From CAYQTO01 sp964420455 (GTDB lineage Bacteria; Sumerlaeota; Sumerlaeia; SLMS01): 5,943 bases of DNA. Where the stretch lies: NCBI GenBank assembly GCA_964420455.1, contig CAYQTO010000191.1, positions 1 to 5,943 of the forward strand. The letters run 5' to 3'. Of the stretch, positions 1 to 5,943 are shown one piece after another. The first letter of the stretch is position 1. Each line of letters starts with the position of its first letter. The notes under the pieces are model-generated. The model had not been told where the DNA came from. It did not search any database and saw only the letters and a list, made by a program, of their open reading frames with translations. The translations under genes were made by a program, and so were the position numbers.

Positions 1-1
1 C

Positions 2-559
2 GAGGACGTGCCCGTCATGAGCGGCGATGGGAATCCGATCACTCGCGACCAACCTTTCCGCTACAAGTCGTATGTGCAGAGGCTGCGCGCACTTTACAAT
101 GACGGGCTGCTGGACATCGACTTGGTCGAGGGCCTCGACGAGAAGGATGTTCCCTATGCCATCTACGAGGATCGGCTGACCCGGATGGGCGACGAGTTGC
201 CGGCGTTCCTCAGCAAAGAGTATATCCCGCTCAAGCCTCGGAGACTTCTCGGTGCGGGAAAGGTGATCCCCGATGGCAGCGATGGCTCCGCGGAATTCCG
301 CATCGCAGGTGAGTACTACTGGGCTGTTCCCGGAGTGGACTCCTCCGCAAGGAGGGTCCGCATGGACGGCCGCCTGCTCGAGGAAAATCCGGTGCGTATA
401 GACGACGGGCGGCACGTGTTCGAGTGGGCGGGCGAGGGGCATCTGGTCCTGTGTGTCGCGCCGCCAGAACACTGGGGAAACTGGGAGGTCACCATCGACC
501 ATGACCTGCCAAGGCGAAGCGAATATCCTGAGAAGTTGTTCGAACTGGGCTTTTGGTAA
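2..559 (+). CDS. C-terminal part of a GT-C type membrane glycosyltransferase (5' end outside window)
   Basis: The frame is open from the left edge to a TAA at 557-559, so the gene begins upstream. The GTG at position 8 is only an internal valine codon. The visible 185 residues align without a gap to residues 398-582 of the membrane glycosyltransferase encoded at 1641-3389, with about 99 identities by hand count. Shared blocks include MSGxGNPxTRD, PFRYKS, RLTRMGDEL, a YYWA block, DG-NPV-DG and PPExWGNW near the end. In the paralog this part follows the last membrane helix, so here it is probably also the extracytoplasmic soluble tail of a multi-spanning enzyme, with the membrane part and the catalytic acidic loop missing from view. 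The role is therefore inferred from the paralog only. Its stop lies six bases from the stop of the oppositely oriented glycosyltransferase gene. Confidence 0.85.
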   Translation, partial: EDVPVMSGDGNPITRDQPFRYKSYVQRLRALYNDGLLDIDLVEGLDEKDVPYAIYEDRLTRMGDELPAFLSKEYIPLKPRRLLGAGKVIPDGSDGSAEFRIAGEYYWAVPGVDSSARRVRMDGRLLEENPVRIDDGRHVFEWAGEGHLVLCVAPPEHWGNWEVTIDHDLPRRSEYPEKLFELGFW

Positions 560-565
560 TTCCAG

Positions 566-1468
566 TCAGACGATTTGGCGCCCCTGGCTGACGATGAGCT
601 CGGCCAGGAGGCCGATCCCGCCCAACAAAATCGCGACGCAGATGAGAATGATGTCGGACTCCTGCAAGGTAAAGGGCGGGAGGAGGAAAAGGTCGTAGAT
701 AGACTTGAGGATGCCGAGCAGCAGCAAGGCGCCGGCAACCGGCATATAGACGCGCAATGGGCGGAAGAACGTGATCATGCGGAGAATCGTCGTCAGATAT
801 TTGAGCGTGTCCTTCACCGGATGGAACTTCGACTGGCCGATGCGCTTGTAGTACGGCGTGGGGACATACTTCACCGGGTGCCCATTGGTGAGGAAGGCGA
901 GGGTCATGCTGGTCACGCAGGAGAACCCATCGGGCAGCACCCAAAGGTAGCGGATCATCACGTCGCGCTTGAAGGCCTTCAGCCCCGTGTTGAGGTCCGG
1001 GATCTGGTGGCCGGAGATATAGATCGCGACCTGGCGCAGGAGCCACTTCATGGGAACACGGAGGAGCTTGAGGGTGCCCATTTCGCGGGTGCGGGCGCCG
1101 TTGACCTGGTCATAGTCGGGGAAATGGCGAAGCATCTCGGGGATGGTGGCGGGCTCGTAGGTGCCATCGGCGTCGAGCATGACAATGATCTCGCCCCGTG
1201 CCTGGAGGGTGCCCGTCCGGCGCGAGGCTCCCGATCCCTGGTTCATCACGTGGCGGACGACGCGGGCGCCGGCCTTCTCCGCCGCCTCCGCCGTCCGATC
1301 CGTCGAGGCATCGTCGACCACCAGAATCTCATAATGGATGTTCTCTGGGTCGAGTGCCCGTCGGACCTGTCGGATGACCTTGGGGATGGCGCGCTCCTCG
1401 TTGAAGGCGGGCAGCACAACGCTGACGAGACCGGGCTCGGACGGATGGGGGACGGAGCAGGGAATCAC
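566..1468 (-). CDS. family 2 glycosyltransferase, polyprenyl-phosphate sugar synthase (DPM1/ArnC/GtrB-like)
   Basis: This 300-residue protein has the full set of GT2 (GT-A fold) signatures. They are PAFNEE at 20-25, VDDASTD at 51-57 (nucleotide binding), the metal-binding D99-A-D101 in MLDADGTY, and the acceptor-side PDLNTGLKAF block at 157-166. The basic YKRIGQSKFHP block at 207-217 is typical of dolichyl/undecaprenyl-phosphate sugar synthases. Two hydrophobic C-terminal segments, about 241-262 and 272-293, match the membrane anchor of GtrB/ArnC-type enzymes. Such enzymes transfer a sugar from a nucleotide donor to polyprenyl phosphate at the cytoplasmic membrane face. The sugar cannot be read from the sequence. 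The start is a GTG, the first plausible codon after an in-frame upstream TGA. A GGAG lies 12 bases upstream, a long spacing. The gene diverges from the GT-C gene at 1641, which may use its product. Confidence 0.93.
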   Translation of the reverse strand: MIPCSVPHPSEPGLVSVVLPAFNEERAIPKVIRQVRRALDPENIHYEILVVDDASTDRTAEAAEKAGARVVRHVMNQGSGASRRTGTLQARGEIIVMLDADGTYEPATIPEMLRHFPDYDQVNGARTREMGTLKLLRVPMKWLLRQVAIYISGHQIPDLNTGLKAFKRDVMIRYLWVLPDGFSCVTSMTLAFLTNGHPVKYVPTPYYKRIGQSKFHPVKDTLKYLTTILRMITFFRPLRVYMPVAGALLLLGILKSIYDLFLLPPFTLQESDIILICVAILLGGIGLLAELIVSQGRQIV

Positions 1469-1480
1469 GGTAAAGATGAA

Positions 1481-1484
1481 CTCC
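1481..1484 (-). promoter_or_regulatory. possible Shine-Dalgarno for the GT2 gene
   Basis: The plus strand reads CTCC here, so the minus strand reads GGAG, 12 bases before the GTG start at 1468. The spacing is longer than optimal. It is the only purine-rich motif near that start, and no ATG lies between the start and the upstream in-frame stop. Confidence 0.35.
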
Positions 1485-1577
1485 GATGACAGGGCGGGGA
1501 TTCAGGCAACCTTTCCCGCCCGCGACCAGACGGGCAAGTCTTTAGGAACATCGGCGGAAACCGCGGGAACACGGCGC

Positions 1578-1607
1578 TTGACTTTACGATCTCCCGCTCC
1601 CTTTATT
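1578..1607 (+). promoter_or_regulatory. candidate sigma-70-like promoter for the GT-C gene
   Basis: TTGACT at 1578-1583 matches five of six bases of the -35 consensus. TTTATT at 1602-1607 follows after 18 bases and matches four of six bases of the -10 consensus. Transcription would begin near 1614 and give a leader of roughly 27 bases before the ATG at 1641. It lies in the only non-coding gap upstream of this gene, between divergent genes. I see no comparably good pair on the minus strand for the GT2 gene. The call rests on consensus matching only. Confidence 0.4.
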
Positions 1608-1640
1608 CCCATCTCTTCTCGGGAAGGCCCCCAGTCTGGT

Positions 1641-3389
1641 ATGGTCGAACTTTCTGCCTGCAACTGCCTTATCCTCCGATCGTCGGCCTTCCGCATCCTC
1701 TTGTTCTCCGCCCTCGTGACCTTGCTCGCGTTGCAAGTTCGCTACTCGATGACCTCCGGCATGGAGCCCGACGAGTTACAGTTCCTGAACAACGCCTATG
1801 CGATGAACGATGGCGAGACACTCTATGCGGACATCTGGGACAATCATGGGCCAGCGACGAACTATCTCCTGGCGTGGGGACTGAGTCAATACCACCCGGA
1901 CGACGTGAGCTACTACCTGGATTTCCGGAGGCTGGGGACGTTGCTCAAGCTGGTAGTGGCGGTCGTTTTCGGCGTTTGGGCAGGCCGTTTTTTCGGCAAC
2001 TTCTGGATGGGGTTACTGGCATCGACGCTGTTGCTCGCGACAGCTGCCCAATACTTGAAGGGGCACGAATTGAGGCCGGATAACGCGCTGACGTTGCTCT
2101 TTGTGGCGAGCCTTGCCTGCTGGTTCGAAGGCTGGCGCTCGCGGCGGTTGGCTTGGTTTTTTGCTGGTGGTCTCTTGATCGGTGGAGGCTTGTGGTTCGG
2201 GCTAAAGACGCTCCTGGCAGGGGTGGCGGTGGGTCTCATGTTTGGCCTTTGGTCGTGGCAGGAACGTCGGTTGGTTTGGAAGCCGCTCGTCGTGTATGGG
2301 GCGGGGTCCTCTCTCATGGCGGGCGGGTTAGTTGCCTATCTGGCAGTGCAAGGGAATCTGGGCGCGTTCTGGTCCGCCAACTTTCTTGAAAATCTGACCC
2401 ACGAGAGACCGCCCGTGGAGGCAGGGCTAACGACTCTTTTGCGGGCGGATCCAATTTGTTTTTTCACGTGGACGGTTACGCTGATCTACGTTGGATGGCA
2501 GTTTTGGAAGTGCCGCGTACCGGCAGCGGTTGCGCTGTTGTCCGTCGCGGCTATCTTCATGCTCTTTCAATTCCTTTTTCTTCTCCCCATTCACAACCTC
2601 CAATCGTTGCTCATTACCGCACCTCCGATGGTACTTCTTACTCTGTGGTGCGTTGCACACGCAGCGGAAACTTTGGCGGCCCCAGCCGCGGACTGGGCTG
2701 TGCCGTGGCGTGGGGTTCTGGCCGGCACCGGTGTGATGCTCCTGCCCGTGTGGATGATGATCGATCTGCCTCGGGAAGGAGACCTCCCACAGGCTGTCAC
2801 CTGGGAGCGCTGGCTGCTCCAATCGGTTCCGGGCGATGCCTTGGTCATGAGTGGCGAGGGCAACCCCGTCACCCGAGACAAGCCATTCCGTTACAAGTCG
2901 TTCGTGCAGATGATTCGAAAGGCGGTCAACGAAGGCGATTTGGATCTGGACCTTGTTCGTGAACTTGACGAGCGCGATGTGCCATACACCCTCTTCGATA
3001 ATCGGCTCACCCGTATGGGGGACGAGTTGGTGACCTTCCTGAGCGAGGAGTACCTTCCGTTGGACGCAGACAGACTTCTCGCGGCCGGAGATGTCGTGCT
3101 TCCTGAGGAGGAGGGTCTTGCAACCATCGAGATTGCTGGATTCTACTATTGGGCGACTCCGTTGGCGGCAGAGGGACCTGCCAGCATCACTATTGATGGA
3201 CACCCCTTGGTGATGAATCCCGTCTACCTTTCCGATGGAGTTTATCGAATCGAATGGGATGCGTCCGGCCCCTTCGTCCTTTGCATCGCCCCCCCGGAGC
3301 TCTGGGGCAATTGGGCGGCAACCATCCACCACGATCTTCCAACCCGAAGGAACTATCCCAAAGGGTTGCTGGTCTCGCGCTACTGGTAG
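1641..3389 (+). CDS. GT-C type membrane glycosyltransferase (ArnT/PMT_2-like) with beta-rich C-terminal domain
   Basis: This 582-residue protein starts with a hydrophobic helix (about 16-34), followed by an outer-loop acidic motif E42-P-D44-E45. The block Y62-A-D-I-W-D-N-H-G-P71 is of the kind seen in GT39/ArnT-like enzymes, and H142-E-L-R145-P-D147 recalls their second loop. About ten further hydrophobic segments run to residue 374. Residues 380-582 are soluble: first a DVPY/RLTRMGDEL region, then a beta-rich stretch (about 480-558) ending in PPELWGNW. Enzymes of this class use polyprenyl-phosphate-linked sugars and modify an acceptor outside the membrane; the acceptor here is unknown. The ATG at 1641 was chosen because the frame upstream is not protein-like, overlaps the opposite GT2 gene, and precedes the first membrane helix. 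Its ribosome site is weak (GGAAGG, 13 bases away). GC content looks lower than in the next gene. The C-terminus is about 53% identical to the partial gene at the left edge. Confidence 0.88.
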   Translation: MVELSACNCLILRSSAFRILLFSALVTLLALQVRYSMTSGMEPDELQFLNNAYAMNDGETLYADIWDNHGPATNYLLAWGLSQYHPDDVSYYLDFRRLGTLLKLVVAVVFGVWAGRFFGNFWMGLLASTLLLATAAQYLKGHELRPDNALTLLFVASLACWFEGWRSRRLAWFFAGGLLIGGGLWFGLKTLLAGVAVGLMFGLWSWQERRLVWKPLVVYGAGSSLMAGGLVAYLAVQGNLGAFWSANFLENLTHERPPVEAGLTTLLRADPICFFTWTVTLIYVGWQFWKCRVPAAVALLSVAAIFMLFQFLFLLPIHNLQSLLITAPPMVLLTLWCVAHAAETLAAPAADWAVPWRGVLAGTGVMLLPVWMMIDLPREGDLPQAVTWERWLLQSVPGDALVMSGEGNPVTRDKPFRYKSFVQMIRKAVNEGDLDLDLVRELDERDVPYTLFDNRLTRMGDELVTFLSEEYLPLDADRLLAAGDVVLPEEEGLATIEIAGFYYWATPLAAEGPASITIDGHPLVMNPVYLSDGVYRIEWDASGPFVLCIAPPELWGNWAATIHHDLPTRRNYPKGLLVSRYW

Positions 3390-3501
3390 GGACTTCTATT
3401 TCTCCAACCCGCGCGGAGGCTGATGGGTACCTGCGAACACTCCCCTTGTGTCGGGGGCGGGAGACTCGTTTCCTCCACGGTTTGAACCTGTCCCCACCGC
3501 C

Positions 3502-3508
3502 GAAGGAG
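3502..3508 (+). promoter_or_regulatory. Shine-Dalgarno of the aminotransferase gene
   Basis: GAAGGAG lies eight bases before the ATG at 3517, a strong match at normal spacing. It decides the start in favour of 3517 over earlier in-frame codons such as the GTG at 3448. Confidence 0.8.
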
Positions 3509-3516
3509 CCCCCCCG

Positions 3517-4704
3517 ATGAAGGTCTCGAAGAAAGCCGCTGGAATCGCCCCCTCGCTGACGCTCGCGCTCACCGCCAAGGCGAAGGAAATGAAGGCATCC
3601 GGGATCGATGTGGTGGGCTTCGGCGCCGGCGAGCCGGACTTCGACACGCCGGAGTTCATCAAGGAACGGACAGTCGCGGACTTGAAGGGGGGCATGACGA
3701 AGTACACGCCGGTCCGTGGGACGCCCGTGCTGATCGATGCCGTGCGGGAGGCCCTTCGCCGGGATTACGGCCTCGACTACGAAGCCGCGCAAATCCTCAT
3801 CAGCATTGGGGGGAAACACTCGCTGTTTAACCTGTTCTTCTGCCTTCTGGACGAGGGGGACGAAGTCATTGTGCCGGCGCCCTACTGGCTGAGTTATCCG
3901 GAGCAGATCCGGGCCTGCGGCGGCGTTGTGAAGGTGGTGGACTGCGGGCCCGCGCAGGGCTTCAAGATGACGCCGGTCCAGCTCGCCGAGGCGATCACCC
4001 CCCAAACGGTCGCGGTGGTCCTCAACTCGCCCGGCAACCCCACCGGGGCCGTCTATACGCGCGACGAGTTGCTGGGCCTCGCGGAGGTCTTCCGTGAGCA
4101 TCCGAAGGTGGCGATCATCAGCGACGACCTGTACATGAAGCTGGTTTACGAGCCGGCGGAGTTCGCGTCGCTCCCCGCCCTGGCGCCGGACCTCCTCGAT
4201 CGGACGATCATCGTCAACGGCCTGTCGAAGGGTTATTCCATGACCGGCTGGCGGCTGGGATGGATGGCGGCGCCGAAGGAACTCGCCGCGGCGGCGTCGG
4301 CGCTCCAGGGCCAAAGCACGTCGAACCCGGTCAGCTTTATCCAAGGGGGTGCGGCGGAGGCGCTTCTGAGTGATCATGCTTTCCTCGGCCCCTGGAGGGA
4401 CGAATTCCGCAAGCGACGGGACACCATCGTGCGCGAACTCAACGCCATCCCAGGGGTGCAGTGCACCGAACCTGATGGCGCTTTCTATGTCTTTCCCAAC
4501 GTATCGGGTCTGTACGGGCGCGAAGTGAACGGATTCCGCATCGAGGACTCGATGAGCCTTGCCAATGCCCTTCTCGAGGGCGCCAACGTGTCGTTGGTTC
4601 CTGGAGTGGCGTTCGGCGAGGACCGCTGCGTCCGGCTGTCCTACGCGACCTCGCTCGAGGCGATCGAGAAGGGTCTCACGCGGATCACGGAGTTTTTCCG
4701 CTAA
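3517..4704 (+). CDS. PLP-dependent class I aminotransferase, aspartate aminotransferase 1-beta type
   Basis: The 395-residue product has the usual length of the family and aligns by eye along its whole length with bacterial 1-beta aspartate aminotransferases such as the Thermus enzyme. Visible landmarks are GAGEPDFDTP (36-45), Y63 in the TKYTPVRG block, GGK100 before HSLFNLF, the PYW block with W124, and NSPGNPTG (170-177). The cofactor-contacting D203 and Y206 lie in SDDLY, the PLP-lysine K238 in SKGYSMTGWRLGW, and R373 in RLSYATS for the substrate alpha-carboxylate. It is cytosolic and should exchange amino groups between aspartate or a related amino acid and 2-oxoglutarate. K100 sits where Thermus aspartate aminotransferase has the lysine that recognises acidic side chains, which supports aspartate/glutamate use. 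Prephenate or another keto acid remains possible. The gene starts 127 bases after the GT-C gene with no visible terminator between, so read-through is possible. The product is otherwise unrelated to the glycosyltransferases. Confidence 0.95.
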   Translation: MKVSKKAAGIAPSLTLALTAKAKEMKASGIDVVGFGAGEPDFDTPEFIKERTVADLKGGMTKYTPVRGTPVLIDAVREALRRDYGLDYEAAQILISIGGKHSLFNLFFCLLDEGDEVIVPAPYWLSYPEQIRACGGVVKVVDCGPAQGFKMTPVQLAEAITPQTVAVVLNSPGNPTGAVYTRDELLGLAEVFREHPKVAIISDDLYMKLVYEPAEFASLPALAPDLLDRTIIVNGLSKGYSMTGWRLGWMAAPKELAAAASALQGQSTSNPVSFIQGGAAEALLSDHAFLGPWRDEFRKRRDTIVRELNAIPGVQCTEPDGAFYVFPNVSGLYGREVNGFRIEDSMSLANALLEGANVSLVPGVAFGEDRCVRLSYATSLEAIEKGLTRITEFFR

Positions 4705-4812
4705 CGGGACACGAGAATGCTGCCCGGCCGTCAAATTAGTCATTGACGACCCTCAGGCGAAAAGTTGACTTACTGCTCCCGACGACAAGGGACACATCCC
4801 CACGCGTAGGAG

Positions 4813-4853
4813 CCTTCTTCCCCTCTCTCTCATTTTCCTCCCTCCCCTCCTCC
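4813..4853 (+). other. 41-base pyrimidine tract in the 3' region of the aminotransferase gene
   Basis: All bases are C or T except a single A at 4832. The tract lies about 110 bases after the aminotransferase stop and just before the hairpin terminator. A C-rich, G-poor transcript segment is the kind of sequence Rho binds, so it could aid termination; this is inference. The rest of the 295-base gap (4705-4999) shows no gene, no RNA gene and no confident promoter. A TTGACT at 4765-4770 has no -10 partner. Confidence 0.45.
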
Positions 4854-4855
4854 AA

Positions 4856-4897
4856 AGGCCGTGCCCCCGGACCCCTCCGGGGGCGCGGCCTATTTTA
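4856..4897 (+). terminator. Rho-independent terminator after the aminotransferase gene
   Basis: The arms at 4856-4871 and 4876-4891 pair over 16 base pairs, with one G-U wobble and a CCCC loop. The stem is almost entirely G-C and is followed by ATTTTA. The U-run is short, but the stem is very stable. It sits 152 bases after the aminotransferase stop and about 100 bases before the next gene, so it separates two transcription units on the same strand. The opposite strand has only TTTGGAGG after the stem, so termination there would be weaker. Confidence 0.8.
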
Positions 4898-4999
4898 GGC
4901 GCCCGAATTCCCGCTTGAGGGCCTTCTCCCCCACCGCGCACTCTTCACCCAAGACCGCTCGTGACCATTCCCCGACGGTGTGAGCCCTCCCCGCCGCTA

Positions 5000-5943
5000 A
5001 TGGCACTCATTCCCGCCTCCGCCTTCCTCCTCGTGCTGGCCGCCGCGGCAAGCCTTGCCGCGCTCGGCTATGAAACCCAGGTGGCCTGGCCCGCTGCGAT
5101 CGATGCCCGCGATCCCCAGACCGCCACCGAGGCCCTTCTCCAGCAATCCACCATCGCGGTGGCGGTGATCCTCGGCCTCTGGCTCGTGGGGTATCTGCTC
5201 AGCTTTCACCCTCGTCGGCGCGGCCGACCGCATGTGCTTCTTTGCATCTCCGGCTTCCTCGCGGCGGCGTCGGCCGCACTCCCCGCCCGCGAGGCACTGA
5301 CCGCCTTCGGCATTATCTTCGAGGAGGTTGAGGCACCAAAGGTCGACGCCTACTTCCTCGGTCTCCTCGCTCTTGGGCTCGTCCCCCTTCTTCTGTATTC
5401 CGGGTTCGAGTGGATCAACCGACTGCTTTGGCCGACGCTGGCTAGCACCTTTGACCGGCGCGATTGGGCGGGTCCCGCGCTGATGGCGAATCGGATTTCC
5501 TTGCTGTTCAAACCGGGCCAGCGGGGGACGCTCCGGTCGGTGGCCCTCGCGCGGTTCCGGCGTGGCGTCCGCGGCGAGCCCGTCGCGGTCCTCAAGCAAC
5601 TTTACGAGGAAGGCTCCCGCGACCCGGAAATTCTCGAATGCCTGTGCAAGGCCGCTGCGGAGGAAGGCAACCCGGAGGCCCACCTCCGCCATCTCCGCGA
5701 ACTCCGCGATCAATTTCCCGAGGACGAGGACATCCGCGAGGCGCTCATCGAAGACCTCTACGACCAGGAGAAGTTCACCGAGGCGCTGGAGGAGATCGAG
5801 AAGGAGGACGTGCCCGGCGAGGAGGATGCGCTGTTGCGGTACACGACCGCGCTGCTCGCCGTGGGCCGACTGGAGGACGCGACGGAGGCGGCCCGACGGC
5901 TCGGGGAGGTGGAAGGCATTCCGTTCACCCAAAGCCAGAAGCT
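5000..5943 (+). CDS. membrane protein with four N-terminal helices and TPR-like soluble region (3' end outside window)
   Basis: The frame is open from 5000 to the right edge, giving 314 codons with no stop. I do not recognise a named family. Hydrophobic segments lie at about residues 5-23, 52-68, 77-94 and 116-133. Arginine-rich HPRRRGR at 70-76 between helices 2 and 3 suggests that loop is cytoplasmic, which puts both the N-terminus and the long C-terminal part inside the cell. From about 192 the chain is charged, rich in E, A, L and R, and looks like paired helices of the TPR kind. Examples are DLYDQEKFTEALEEIEK at 252-268 and YTTALLAVGRLEDATEAARR at 281-300. Such regions usually bind other proteins; the role here is unknown. 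The ATG at 5000 fits the first membrane helix but lacks a clear ribosome site. A GTG at 4961 in the same frame would add 13 residues. The opposite strand also has a long frame, but its product is not protein-like. Confidence 0.8.
   Translation, partial: MALIPASAFLLVLAAAASLAALGYETQVAWPAAIDARDPQTATEALLQQSTIAVAVILGLWLVGYLLSFHPRRRGRPHVLLCISGFLAAASAALPAREALTAFGIIFEEVEAPKVDAYFLGLLALGLVPLLLYSGFEWINRLLWPTLASTFDRRDWAGPALMANRISLLFKPGQRGTLRSVALARFRRGVRGEPVAVLKQLYEEGSRDPEILECLCKAAAEEGNPEAHLRHLRELRDQFPEDEDIREALIEDLYDQEKFTEALEEIEKEDVPGEEDALLRYTTALLAVGRLEDATEAARRLGEVEGIPFTQSQK

Noticed and set aside
575..1489. Plus-strand open frame of 304 codons opposite the GT2 gene
   Set aside because: The minus strand carries unmistakable GT2 motifs. 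The plus-strand product is low-complexity and has no motif.
1338..1640. Extension of the GT-C gene upstream to an ATG at 1338
   Set aside because: It would overlap 131 bases of the GT2 coding sequence, adds 101 residues with no family-like features before the first membrane helix, and lies upstream of the candidate promoter.
2427..3332. Minus-strand open frame of 301 codons opposite the GT-C gene
   Set aside because: The plus strand encodes the membrane enzyme with a close paralog in the window. The antisense product shows no domain.
3423..3485. Possible 20-codon leader peptide before the aminotransferase
   Set aside because: GGAGG lies only three bases from its ATG, too close for a normal start. 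The peptide has no run of regulatory amino acids, and no attenuator hairpin follows.
3471..3500. tRNA T-arm-like GGTTCAAACC on the minus strand
   Set aside because: The flanking bases do not form the five-pair T stem, and no acceptor or anticodon arm can be built around it.
3390..3516. Terminator between the GT-C and aminotransferase genes
   Set aside because: Only a short CCCC/GGGG stem (about 3442-3456) can be drawn and no T-run follows it.
3190..4743. Minus-strand open frame of 517 codons opposite the aminotransferase
   Set aside because: It lies antisense to a gene with full aminotransferase motifs. Its product is rich in R, G, H and D without recognisable domains, as expected from antisense reading of high-GC codons.
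4765..4770. TTGACT as a promoter -35 box after the aminotransferase
   Set aside because: No acceptable -10 hexamer lies 16-18 bases downstream, and the terminator stands between it and the next gene.
4997..5932. Minus-strand open frame of 311 codons at the right end
   Set aside because: The plus strand in this region gives coherent membrane helices and TPR-like helices, whereas the minus-strand product is rich in G, R and E without structure. The plus-strand frame is open-ended, which is why the antisense frame stands out.

Overview
The window is high-GC bacterial DNA, dense with long genes. It holds parts or all of five protein-coding genes and no RNA gene, CRISPR array or recognisable mobile element. 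The envelope-type glycosyltransferases point to a bacterium with lipid-carrier-dependent surface glycosylation. Nothing here fixes the phylum.

Region 1 (1-3389) is a glycosyltransferase cluster. It opens with the last 185 codons of a membrane glycosyltransferase-like protein (+). A complete family 2 glycosyltransferase of the polyprenyl-phosphate-sugar synthase type follows on the minus strand (566-1468), and then a complete GT-C type multi-spanning membrane glycosyltransferase on the plus strand (1641-3389). The first and third genes are paralogs: their C-terminal 185 residues align without a gap at about 53% identity by hand count. The likely scheme, by inference, is that the GT2 enzyme charges a polyprenyl phosphate with a sugar on the cytoplasmic face, and the GT-C enzymes transfer that sugar to an acceptor on the outer face. 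The acceptor is unknown, and no flippase gene is visible in the window.

Region 2 (3390-4704) carries a complete PLP-dependent class I aminotransferase of the aspartate aminotransferase 1-beta type, with a good ribosome binding site. It is probably a metabolic housekeeping gene with no direct link to the glycosyltransferases.

Region 3 (4705-4999) is non-coding. It has a 41-base pyrimidine tract followed by a strong hairpin terminator. I see no confident promoter in it.

Region 4 (5000 to the right edge) is the start of a membrane protein with four predicted N-terminal transmembrane helices and then a soluble helical, TPR-like region. It runs off the window without a stop codon.

I found no clearly new biological system. 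The most unusual item is the paralogous pair of GT-C genes flanking a GT2 gene, both with the same conserved beta-rich C-terminal domain.
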